Positions 7,790 to 14,498 of a stretch of 17,102 bases of DNA are shown one piece after another (within the stretch, counting starts at the first letter, position 1; each line of letters begins with the position of its first letter). The notes under the pieces were generated by a model. The model searched no databases. It was not told the DNA's origin and was given only the letters and a program-made list of their open reading frames with translations. Origin of the DNA: Paratractidigestivibacter sp003150175 (GTDB lineage Bacteria; Actinomycetota; Coriobacteriia; Coriobacteriales; Atopobiaceae). The DNA lies in NCBI RefSeq assembly GCF_964283195.1, contig NZ_CAXYLH010000024.1; one strand, given 5' to 3'. A program made the translations under genes and the position numbers.

Positions 7790-8389
7790 TTGAAGCGCCT
7801 GTATCTTCTCCGTCATGGACAAACCGAGTTCAACGTCTGCAAGCTGGTCCAAGGCCGCTGCGACTCGCCGTTGACCGAGCTCGGCGAGCAGCAGGCGCAC
7901 ACGGCCGCTGCATGGCTCGCGGCGCACGGGGTCGAGCCCGACGCGATCGTCTCGTCGCCTTTGGGCCGCGCGATGCAGACGGCGCGGATCGTGGCCTCTG
8001 AGCTGAGCTCCGTTGGCGAGGTGCGGCCTGAGCCGGGCATCATCGAGCGCGCCTACGGGAGCTTCGAGAAGGGCCCGCACGATGCCCTGCCCTGCGACGT
8101 TTGGGACCCGGGCGAGGCGCTCGTGCCCTTCGGCGGGGAGGGGAGCCGCGCGCTCGCCGAGCGCATGGTCGCGGCGCTCGCGGCCGACATCGGCGAGCCT
8201 GGGGTGCGGACGCTGCTCGCCGTCTCGCACGGGAGCGCTTCCCGGCAGCTCATCCGCGCGACCCTGCCCGCGGGAGCCGAGTACCCCAAGCGCCTCCCCA
8301 ACTGCGCCGTCATGGTCTTCGACTTCGACGAGGAGGCCCGCCGCTTCACCTTCTGCGGCCTCCACGACCCCGCCGCCATCACTGGGTGA
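7790..8389 (+). CDS. Histidine phosphatase family protein (phosphoglycerate mutase-like)
   Basis: A 199-residue member of the branch-1 histidine phosphatase superfamily, which transfers phosphate through a catalytic histidine. The signature LYLLRHGQTEFN (residues 4-15) contains the nucleophile His9. VSSPLGRAMQTA supplies the conserved Arg, IIERAYGSFEKG carries the probable acid Glu86, and VSHGSASR contains the second catalytic His147. The start is taken as the TTG at 7790 because AAAGGA lies 10 nt upstream and homologues normally begin just before the LRHG motif. An in-frame TTG at 7763 would start inside the terminator tail. The substrate cannot be inferred; the superfamily includes mutases, cobalamin phosphatases and broad-specificity phosphatases. 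Confidence 0.9.
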   Translation: MKRLYLLRHGQTEFNVCKLVQGRCDSPLTELGEQQAHTAAAWLAAHGVEPDAIVSSPLGRAMQTARIVASELSSVGEVRPEPGIIERAYGSFEKGPHDALPCDVWDPGEALVPFGGEGSRALAERMVAALAADIGEPGVRTLLAVSHGSASRQLIRATLPAGAEYPKRLPNCAVMVFDFDEEARRFTFCGLHDPAAITG

Positions 8390-8410
8390 CAGTCATTGCA
8401 TGCAGCTTCT

Positions 8411-8437
8411 TGGGGCGCCCTTGGCGCCTTATTCCTT
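8411..8437 (+). terminator. Terminator-like hairpin after the phosphatase gene
   Basis: GGCGCC (8414-8419), loop CTT, and GGCGCC (8423-8428) form a 6-bp stem extended by G-U and T-A pairs to 8411/8431. TTATTCCTT follows. It sits 22 nt after the stop codon. The T-tract is imperfect. Confidence 0.5.
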
Positions 8438-8555
8438 CCCTCGTCGCGGCCGTCCGCGGTTCACAGCCCGCCCGCCCCGTTTCGCTCCCGATACGCCGCG
8501 GAAACCTCGCCGGCGTAATGTGGGGCTCGTCGCGAACCCTCACAGAGAGGCCCTT

Positions 8556-9323
8556 ATGCCGGACGTCCATACGCTGATCATCCTTTGCCCGCTCGTCTTC
8601 CTCGGCAGCTTCGTCGACGCGATCGGCGGCGGGGGAGGGCTCATCACCCTGCCCGCCTACCTGCTTGTTGGCCTTCCGGCACACCTCGCCATCGGCACGA
8701 ACAAGATGTCCTCCATGGTTGGCACGAGCTTCTCGGCTGCGCGCTACATCCGCAACGGCTTCGTCGACTGGCGCCTCGCCGTGCCCTGCGTCGCATGCGC
8801 CCTGGCAGCGTCACTTGTGGGGGCACACTTCTCGATGCTTTTGCCCGAGGAGCTCTTCCGTAGGGTCCTCATCTGCGCCCTTCCGGTGGTCGCCGTCGTC
8901 ACCCTCAGAAAGAAGTCCCTGCGCCAGGAGTCCGACCCCATGCCGAGGCGCCGCCGCGCGGCAATCATGTGCGCGGTCGCCCTCCTGTGCGGCCTCTACG
9001 ACGGGTTCTATGGACCCGGGACCGGCACGTTCCTCATCCTCGGGTACTCCGCGCTCGCGCGGCTCGGTGTGCAGGACTGCGCCGGACAGACCAAGTGCGC
9101 GAACCTCGCGAGCAACATCGCCGGCTTCGTGTCCTTCCTTGTCGCGGGGCAGTGCTGGTTCGTCCTCGGCGCCGCCGCGTCGGTCTTTTCCATCGCGGGC
9201 CACTATCTCGGCGCTGGTATGGTCGTGCGCGACGGTTCGCGCATCGTCCGCCCCATCATCGTCTGCGTCCTCGCGGTCCTCTTTGCAAAGACGATCGGCG
9301 AGTCGCTCGGCCTCGTCGCGTAG
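8556..9323 (+). CDS. TSUP (TauE/SafE) family membrane protein
   Basis: A 255-residue integral membrane protein of the sulfite exporter TauE/SafE family (family TSUP), whose members are linked to transport of sulfur-containing or organic anions. The family's internal duplication is visible: GSFVDAIGGGGGLITLP at 17-33 in the first half and YDGFYGPGTGTF at 148-159 in the second, each followed by hydrophobic helices. The AIGTNKMSS segment after the first motif is typical. About eight membrane segments are apparent. The length is normal for the family. The ATG at 8556 has AGAGAGG 5 nt upstream. The neighbours do not reveal the substrate, and hairpins on the 5' side suggest it is transcribed alone. 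Confidence 0.92.
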   Translation: MPDVHTLIILCPLVFLGSFVDAIGGGGGLITLPAYLLVGLPAHLAIGTNKMSSMVGTSFSAARYIRNGFVDWRLAVPCVACALAASLVGAHFSMLLPEELFRRVLICALPVVAVVTLRKKSLRQESDPMPRRRRAAIMCAVALLCGLYDGFYGPGTGTFLILGYSALARLGVQDCAGQTKCANLASNIAGFVSFLVAGQCWFVLGAAASVFSIAGHYLGAGMVVRDGSRIVRPIIVCVLAVLFAKTIGESLGLVA

Positions 9324-9341
9324 GCGCGCGGCGGTCGTTGC

Positions 9342-9357
9342 CGTCGAGGCCTCGACG
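9342..9357. other. 16-bp perfect palindrome after the TSUP gene
   Basis: CGTCGAGG is followed directly by CCTCGACG, 18 nt past the TSUP stop codon. No T-run follows, so its role as a terminator is doubtful. It could help end converging transcripts together with array B just downstream. Confidence 0.35.
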
Positions 9358-9381
9358 ATCGCCGGGCCTTCTCGGCGGTCC

Positions 9382-9533
9382 ATCTGCAAAGGATTCGGGA
9401 GTTGTTGTTCCTCTTGCGAAGAATTCGGTACTTGTTGGTCCTTTTGCAAAGAAAGCCTGAGTTCTTGAGCCTGCTAGAACCAACAACTCGCGAATTCTTT
9501 GCATTTTGACCAACAACTCGCTTTTTCTTCGCA
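9382..9533. repeat. Array B: three forward and two inverted 30-bp repeat units
   Basis: Forward units lie at 9382-9411, 9412-9441 and 9442-9471, each with TTGCAAAGAA-like and GTTGTTGGTCC-like halves. After a short linker, inverted units lie at 9474-9503 and 9504-9533, with the core CCAACAACTCG repeated exactly at 9480-9490 and 9510-9520. The period is exactly 30 bp in each half. Facing units can fold into a long imperfect hairpin. There are no unique spacers, so it is not a CRISPR. In one plus-strand frame the units read AKDSGVVVPL and AKNSVLVGPF. On the minus strand the inverted units read AKKKRVVGQN and AKNSRVVGSS, in frame with the neighbouring minus-strand gene beyond its TAG. It lies between converging genes. 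Confidence 0.85.
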
Positions 9534-9551
9534 TCGGTTCCGGCGCTTCGG

Positions 9552-9653
9552 GCTTCTTCGGCGGCGGCCTTGCTGGATATGGTCGCCCAGTCCCGCCCGC
9601 TGCCCGAGAGCGGCAGGACTTCTGCGGCGTCGGTTTTGCTGGATTTGGTCGCC
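9552..9653. repeat. Two 36-bp direct repeats, 66-bp period
   Basis: Positions 9552-9587 and 9618-9653 match at about 30 of 36 bases, sharing TTGCTGGAT-TGGTCGCC at their right ends. The spacing of 66 bp equals 22 codons. On the minus strand, in the frame of the adjacent nuclease-like gene but after its stop, the copies read ATKSSKTDAAEV and ATISSKAAAEEA. This implies either a former C-terminal extension of that gene or coincidence. Confidence 0.6.
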
Positions 9654-9664
9654 GCGCGACCCTC

Positions 9665-10735
9665 CTACATCGCGGCGAGCGCTTCCTCGACCCGCTCCAT
9701 CGCGTTGACGACGAGAGGACCTTTGTCCGAAACTCCCCAGCTCAAGCCATCGATCCCGTCGAGCTCGGCCAAAAGCAGCTCTCGGCGGGCGAGCTCGAGG
9801 CGCGCCCGGTTCTTGGGCGGGCGCACAGGCGGCAGAGACAGCTCGCGCCGGATCGTGCGGTCGATGAGCGCGTCCATGTACGACGTGCTCTCGCATTGCT
9901 CCTTCCAGATCGCGAACGGCTTGAGCCCGACCGCCAAAAGCTCGTTCATCCGGGCGGCGTCTTCTTGCGGGCGCCCGTTCTGTAGATGAGGGTTTCCCTG
10001 GTAATCGAGGCAAAGGCCAGGGATTCCTTCGGAGGGCAACCTAAAGAGGATGTCCGGCTTCCGAATCTTCGCCTGCGCGAGGCCGCGTCGCATTTCCGTG
10101 ACCTCGACGCCCCTGTTCATCGAGACGATCTCGATGTGGTAGCCGCCCTTCGCCCTCGGCCAGCTGATCCTCGGTGCGAGCTTGCTCTCTTGCGGCGATC
10201 CCGAGAGCTCGATCGCCATGCCTAGAGCGCGCCTGAGCTTTTGCGCCCCGCGAAACCTGCGCCCGCTATCGAGGAAGCTGGTTATATGCTTGATATTCGT
10301 GAGCGGCTCTTTACGTTGGAGCATCCCGCCTTCTGTCGCGGGTTGCAGGGCGTAGAGCCCGCAGAGCTCCTCGACGAGCAGCACCAGCTCCAAGTCCGTG
10401 GCAAGGCTCGCCATTTGAACCAATAGCAGCTCAGGGCTCACGACCGAGCATCTCTCGTTCAGCCGGACGAGCGATTCGGCCGGGAGGTCGCCAGAGGTCG
10501 CGTGGACATTGAACAGCACGGAGCGCTTGCTGGCGGTCGTCTCCGCACAAAGAAGCTCGATCGGGCGCGCAAGTTGGCGCGCCATGGGGAACGACTCGAG
10601 CCATGACTTCACGTCAGGCGCCGTGGGAGCTGTTCTCGGAAGCTCGTTGTGGGCCTGTCCCCGCGAGAGCGCCTGCGGGAATCGCTTGAGGCGCATGACC
10701 TCGAGCGCGCTGGTGTGAGAGATGACGTGATCCAT
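9665..10735 (-). CDS. Hypothetical protein with DUF559/PD-(D/E)XK-like C-terminal region
   Basis: A 356-residue protein that I do not recognise by name. It opens with VISHTSALEVMRL. A helical middle region ends in GSPQESKL (about 179-186), resembling the SPxE motif that precedes nuclease domains of DUF559/Vsr-like proteins. Then come KPDILF (227-231), CLDYQGNPH (242-250) and a helix with EDAARMNELLAVGLKPFAIWKEQ, in the order of the D, E-x-D-G-x-x-H and D-x-x-R-x-x-x-L elements of those nucleases. The usual VEYDG is LDYQG here, so catalysis is uncertain. The ATG at 10735 is preferred because it directly precedes the SHTSAL motif; a TTG at 10756 is the alternative and neither has a good ribosome site. 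Codon use is more mixed than in its neighbours and repeat arrays flank it, which suggests a different origin. Confidence 0.75.
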   Translation of the reverse strand: MDHVISHTSALEVMRLKRFPQALSRGQAHNELPRTAPTAPDVKSWLESFPMARQLARPIELLCAETTASKRSVLFNVHATSGDLPAESLVRLNERCSVVSPELLLVQMASLATDLELVLLVEELCGLYALQPATEGGMLQRKEPLTNIKHITSFLDSGRRFRGAQKLRRALGMAIELSGSPQESKLAPRISWPRAKGGYHIEIVSMNRGVEVTEMRRGLAQAKIRKPDILFRLPSEGIPGLCLDYQGNPHLQNGRPQEDAARMNELLAVGLKPFAIWKEQCESTSYMDALIDRTIRRELSLPPVRPPKNRARLELARRELLLAELDGIDGLSWGVSDKGPLVVNAMERVEEALAAM

Positions 10736-10944
10736 AGTGGGGCGATGGTATGACAAACCGAAAAATCTCGCCGTGCACAGGGCTTACGTGTCTTCCCGGT
10801 GTCTTACGGATACCTAACAGTAGGGGCGATTTTCGCGTCGTTTTGATATCGAGTTTTCACCAATCGCATGGTGAGGAATCCGACATGGAATTGTCGAGAA
10901 TCTGTGGAAAGAAGACCCTACTCCATAAGAACCACATCTTTGAG

Positions 10945-10992
10945 GGCGTTGGCGTGGGCGTGGGCGTGGGCGTGGGCGTGGGCGTGGGCGAG
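10945..10992 (+). repeat. GGCGTG hexanucleotide microsatellite
   Basis: Six perfect GGCGTG units (10951-10986) are flanked by one degenerate unit on each side (GGCGTT at 10945-10950 and GGCGAG at 10987-10992). The unit length is a multiple of three, so copy-number change would not shift a reading frame. In the small frame starting at 10885 it encodes a Gly-Val run. Confidence 0.9.
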
Positions 10993-11130
10993 TGGGGCCG
11001 GGCGCTCGGGTGCGGGAGGGAACCTAGGCTCAGGACCTGACGCACGTGCGCGAGGGCGAGGGCGGAGAACGGGCTCATGTTTCGACGTGCACAGGTAAGG
11101 TGCGTCGCTCCTCCAGACGCCTCGCAGGGA

Positions 11131-11288
11131 CCTCTTGCAAAGAAAACGGGACTTGTTGGTCTGCTTGCAAATAAATTGAGACTTCTTGGTCGTTTTGCAA
11201 AGAAAACCGGAGTTGTTGGTGCTCTGAGGGCCAAGAACTCGGTATTTCTTTGCAAAAAGGCCAAGAACTCGGGTTTTCTTTGCAGTGC
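11131..11288. repeat. Array C: three forward and two inverted 30-bp repeat units
   Basis: Forward units lie at 11131-11160, 11161-11190 and 11191-11220, all ending in TTGGT and containing TTGCAAA near position 6. A 10-nt linker (11221-11230) follows. Inverted units at 11231-11260 and 11261-11288 both begin CCAAGAACTCGG and contain TTTCTTTGCA. The last forward and first inverted units can pair over about 28 bp with few mismatches. Read on the plus strand the units give AKKTGLVGLL, ANKLRLLGRF and AKKTGVVGAL. The design is the same as array B 1.6 kb away, and together they bracket the nuclease-like gene. No spacers and no associated cas genes are present. Confidence 0.87.
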
Positions 11289-11406
11289 TTCGTCATGGAG
11301 GTTTGGAATCCGACTGGAGCCGACTGGAAACGGCTCGTAAGCCGGCCGGCGCCAGACGATGCCGCGCGCGTGGCTCTTCAGCGCGCGGGCGCGGCTCGCG
11401 CTTCGC

Positions 11407-11412
11407 TACAAT
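11407..11412 (+). promoter_or_regulatory. Candidate -10 box for priA
   Basis: TACAAT lies 46 nt before the priA start. The -35 region is GC-rich and not recognisable. The predicted leader of about 40 nt carries the GAAGGGG ribosome site. Confidence 0.4.
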
Positions 11413-11458
11413 TGCAGCTTGCGCATCAAATTACGTAATGCAAAGAAGGGGCAGGCCC

Positions 11459-13825
11459 ATGCCGTACGCGAGCGTTGTGCTCGACATACCGACGCGCGCG
11501 CTCGACGGCGCGTTTGACTACGAGATCCCGCCCGAGCTCGCGGGGGATGCGGACGGTGCGGCCCTTCCCGCAACTAGCGACCCCGATTCCGGTCCTGACC
11601 TCGGCCCCGTCGCCGTCGGCGCGACGGTGCTCGTCCCCCTTGGCAACCGGCAGGTCGTCGGCTACGTCATGGCAACGTCCCCCGATGCCCCCGCCGGCAT
11701 CGACCCGAAGAAGATCAAGCCCATCCTCCAGGTCCTCGCCGCCCCCGCCTTCGACGACGCAGGCGCCGCCGTCGCGCGCTGGATGGCGCACGAGTACGCG
11801 TGCCCCCTGCCCGACGCCGTGCGCCCCTTCCTCGCCCCCGGCCAGAAGGTCAAGGTCACCCGCGACGCACTCGGCGAGCCCTGGCGCCTCGTCACCGACT
11901 CGGTCGGCGCCGTCGACGAGCGCTGGGCCGGCCTCGCGCCCGCCGCGGCCGACTTTACCCCCGCGCGCAACGCCGCCCGCCAGCGCGCCGTCATCGAGGC
12001 CCTCGCCGAGGGCCCGCAGCGCGTGGCGGAGCTCTCGGCCACCATCCCCGGCGCCGCGGCCGCCGTCACGGCGCTCGCGCGCCGCGGCGTCGTGCTCGTC
12101 GAGCGCCGCCGTCAGGTCCGCGGCGCGGCGGATGCCACGTCCCTCTCGTCGGCCGCGGCCCCGCGCCCCGCCGCGCTCACCGACGGCCAGCGCGCCGCCC
12201 TCTCCGCCATCGACGCCGCCCGCGCGGCTGCCCGCGGCGACGTCGTGCTCGTCGACGGTGTCACCGGATCGGGGAAGACCGAGGTCTACCTCGACGCCAT
12301 CGAGCGCTCGCTCGCCGACGGCCGCGGCGCCCTCGTCCTCGTGCCCGAGATCAGCCTCACCGCCCAGACCGTCGGCCGCTTCCGCAGCCGCTTCGGCGAC
12401 GACGTCGCGGTGCTCCACTCGCGCCTGAGCGCCGGCGAGCGCTTCGACCAGTGGGACCTCGTCCGCAGGGGAGAGGCCCATGTCGTCGTCGGCGCCCGCT
12501 CCGCGCTCTTCGCGCCGCTCGCGGACCCGGGCCTCATCATCATCGACGAGGAGCACGAGGGCTCCTACAAGCAGGACAAGTCCCCGCGTTACCACGCCCG
12601 CGAGGTCGCCGCGCGCATGGCCCGCGAGCGCGGCTGCGCCCTCATCCTCGGCTCCGCCACGCCCTCGCTCGAGTCGCTCGGGCGCTGCCGCGCCGGCAGC
12701 TGGGGCGGCGTCACCTGGACCCGCGTGAGCATGCCCGAGCGCCCCGGCGGCGCGCGCCTGCCCGAGGTCCGTGTGGTCGACATGGCCGAGCAGTTCCGCG
12801 GCGGCGGCAGGTCGGTCTTCTCGGCGCCGCTGGCAGACGCCCTGCGCGGCGTCGCGGAGCGCGGCGAGAAGGCCGTCCTCCTCCTCAACCGCCGCGGCTT
12901 CGCGAACTTCCTCATGTGCCGGGAGTGCGGCTGCGTCCCCGAGTGCCCGCACTGCAGCTGCGCGCTCACCTACCACGAGCGCGGCCACTACCTCGCCTGC
13001 CACACCTGCGGGCGCAGCTGGCCCGTGCGCGCCTACCCCGACCCCTCGACGTCCTGCCCCAACTGCGGCAGCCGTTACCTCGGGGCCTACGGCGTCGGCA
13101 CGCAGCGCGTCGAGGACGAGCTGCGCATGATGCTGCCCGAGGGAGTCGAGGTCATCCGCATGGACGCGGACACGACGCGCGCGAAGGGCGCCCACCAGCG
13201 CCTGCTCGAGCAGTTCGACGCGGCCCGGAGCGCCGTGCTCGTGGGCACGCAGATGATCGCCAAGGGCCTCGACTTCCCTGAGGTCACCCTCGTGGGCGTG
13301 ATCAACGCGGACACCATGCTCAAGCTGCCCGATTTCCGCGCCGCCGAGAGGACCTACGACCTTCTCGAGCAGGTGGCGGGCCGCGCCGGCAGGGGAGAGA
13401 CGCCCGGCCAGGTGATCGTCCAGACCTACTGGGCGAGTCACCCCGCCATGCGCGCCGTGGAGGGCCATGACCGTGCGCTGTTCCTCGAGGCCGAGCTCGC
13501 CGAGCGCCGGGAGGCCGGCTACCCGCCGTTCTCGCGCCTGGGCAACGTCGTGCTCTGGGGCCGCTCGGACGCCGCGGTGCGCATGGCGAGCAAGGCGCTC
13601 GCCGACGCGGTGCGCGGCCGCGTGGAGGGCCAGCCCGGCTGGGAGGTCCTCGGCCCCACCGACTGCGTCAAGGCGCGCGCGAAGGACTTCTTCCGCCGCC
13701 ATGTGATGGTCAAGTCGCCCGTCGACGCGGACCTCGGCGGCGTCCTCGGGGCCGCCGCCGCATCGCTCGGACCCCTCAAGGGTATTAACATGTCTGTGGA
13801 CATCGACGCCTACGACATGATGTAG
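11459..13825 (+). CDS. priA: Primosomal protein N' (replication restart helicase PriA)
   Basis: A 788-residue superfamily 2 DNA helicase that reloads the replisome at collapsed forks. The N-terminal 3'-end-binding domain starts PYASVVLDIPTRALDGAFDYEIP. Walker A is GVTGSGKTE (267-275) and the Walker B/DEEH box is at 363-366 within IIIDEEHEGSYKQD. A zinc-binding insert has CxxC pairs between Cys487 and Cys536. Motif V is GTQMIAKGLDFP (596-607) and motif VI is QVAGRAGRG (638-646). All ATPase motifs look intact. The ATG at 11459 is chosen because GAAGGGG lies 7 nt upstream and homologues begin at this point; the frame is open further upstream through array C without a ribosome site. A hairpin follows the stop, so def is probably at least partly uncoupled. 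Confidence 0.97.
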   Translation: MPYASVVLDIPTRALDGAFDYEIPPELAGDADGAALPATSDPDSGPDLGPVAVGATVLVPLGNRQVVGYVMATSPDAPAGIDPKKIKPILQVLAAPAFDDAGAAVARWMAHEYACPLPDAVRPFLAPGQKVKVTRDALGEPWRLVTDSVGAVDERWAGLAPAAADFTPARNAARQRAVIEALAEGPQRVAELSATIPGAAAAVTALARRGVVLVERRRQVRGAADATSLSSAAAPRPAALTDGQRAALSAIDAARAAARGDVVLVDGVTGSGKTEVYLDAIERSLADGRGALVLVPEISLTAQTVGRFRSRFGDDVAVLHSRLSAGERFDQWDLVRRGEAHVVVGARSALFAPLADPGLIIIDEEHEGSYKQDKSPRYHAREVAARMARERGCALILGSATPSLESLGRCRAGSWGGVTWTRVSMPERPGGARLPEVRVVDMAEQFRGGGRSVFSAPLADALRGVAERGEKAVLLLNRRGFANFLMCRECGCVPECPHCSCALTYHERGHYLACHTCGRSWPVRAYPDPSTSCPNCGSRYLGAYGVGTQRVEDELRMMLPEGVEVIRMDADTTRAKGAHQRLLEQFDAARSAVLVGTQMIAKGLDFPEVTLVGVINADTMLKLPDFRAAERTYDLLEQVAGRAGRGETPGQVIVQTYWASHPAMRAVEGHDRALFLEAELAERREAGYPPFSRLGNVVLWGRSDAAVRMASKALADAVRGRVEGQPGWEVLGPTDCVKARAKDFFRRHVMVKSPVDADLGGVLGAAAASLGPLKGINMSVDIDAYDMM

Positions 13826-13835
13826 AAGGCGGCGG

Positions 13836-13855
13836 GCGGGCTTCTGCCCGCTATT
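13836..13855 (+). terminator. Terminator-like hairpin after priA
   Basis: GCGGGC (13836-13841), loop TTCT, and GCCCGC (13846-13851) form a perfect 6-bp stem 10 nt after the priA stop, followed by TATT. The T-tract is short, so termination may be partial before def. Confidence 0.5.
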
Positions 13856-13936
13856 GGAAAGAAATCCCGGCGCGGCACGCCCCGTCGCCGGCCCGGCGCG
13901 CGGATGACCCGCGCCGCTCAGAAAGGAGAGACCCGC

Positions 13937-14488
13937 ATGGGCCTTATGGACGATATCGTGCTCGCCCCGGACGAGCGCCTCGAGACCGAGTGCGAGCCTG
14001 TGGAGACGATCGACGGCGACGTAAAGAAGCTCGCCGACCGCATGCTCAAGACCATGTACGCCGCCGACGGCTGCGGCCTCGCCGCGCCACAGGTCGGCGT
14101 GCTCAAGCAGATCGTCGTCATCGACTGCGACTACGCCGGCAAGGGCACGAAGAAGAACCCCTACGTGCTCATAAACCCGCGCATCATCACCGCCGACGGC
14201 GACCCGCGCGACTTCCAGGAGGGCTGCCTCAGCTTCCCCGGCATCAACGTCACGGTCACGCGCCCGTCGCACGTGGTCGTCCAGGCCTACGACCTCGACG
14301 GCGACCTCATGCAGTACGAGGCCGAGGGCAACCTCATGGCCGTTTGCATGCAGCACGAGATCGACCATCTGCATGGCAAGACCATGGTCGACCACCTCGC
14401 GCCGCTCAAGCGCGCCGAGGCCATGCACGACTACGAGGAGGCTCTTGCCGCGGGAGCCCGCCCCGGCGAGACCGAGGTCGAGGAGTAG
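13937..14488 (+). CDS. def: Peptide deformylase
   Basis: A 183-residue metalloenzyme that removes the formyl group from nascent N-formylmethionyl peptides at the ribosome exit. All three family motifs are present: GCGLAAPQ (45-52; usually GIGLAAPQ), EGCLS (95-99) with the metal-ligand Cys97, and QHEIDH (139-144) with metal-ligand His140 and His144 and catalytic Glu141. The length is ordinary. A long acidic C-terminal tail follows the last helix. The ATG at 13937 has AAAGGAGAG 6 nt upstream, a near-perfect ribosome site. It lies 10 nt before fmt, so the two genes of the formyl-methionine cycle are made together. Confidence 0.97.
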   Translation: MGLMDDIVLAPDERLETECEPVETIDGDVKKLADRMLKTMYAADGCGLAAPQVGVLKQIVVIDCDYAGKGTKKNPYVLINPRIITADGDPRDFQEGCLSFPGINVTVTRPSHVVVQAYDLDGDLMQYEAEGNLMAVCMQHEIDHLHGKTMVDHLAPLKRAEAMHDYEEALAAGARPGETEVEE

Positions 14489-14498
14489 GGAGAAGAGC

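Larger units (their letters stand above)
10736..11458. other. Intergenic island between the nuclease-like gene and priA
   Basis: This 723-nt region between divergent genes is relatively AT-rich from 10750 to 10940. It contains a GGCGTG microsatellite (10945-10992), a 10-bp palindrome CGCACGTGCG (11041-11050), repeat array C (11131-11288) and the priA promoter. A short open frame, 10885-11040 (51 codons), has GAGGA 7 nt before its ATG. It would encode MELSRICGKKTLLHKNHIF, then a Gly-Val run made by the microsatellite. It may be a small gene, but the evidence is thin. No RNA gene was recognised. Confidence 0.5.

Noticed and set aside
9382..9533. Array B, and likewise array C, as CRISPR arrays
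   Set aside because: Units abut with no unique spacers, they switch orientation midway, they vary in sequence, and no cas genes are nearby.
11077..11340. Plus-strand frame through array C as a repeat protein gene
   Set aside because: It has no ribosome site, the decapeptide pattern breaks at the inverted half, and it overlaps the priA leader. It was kept only as a repeat observation.
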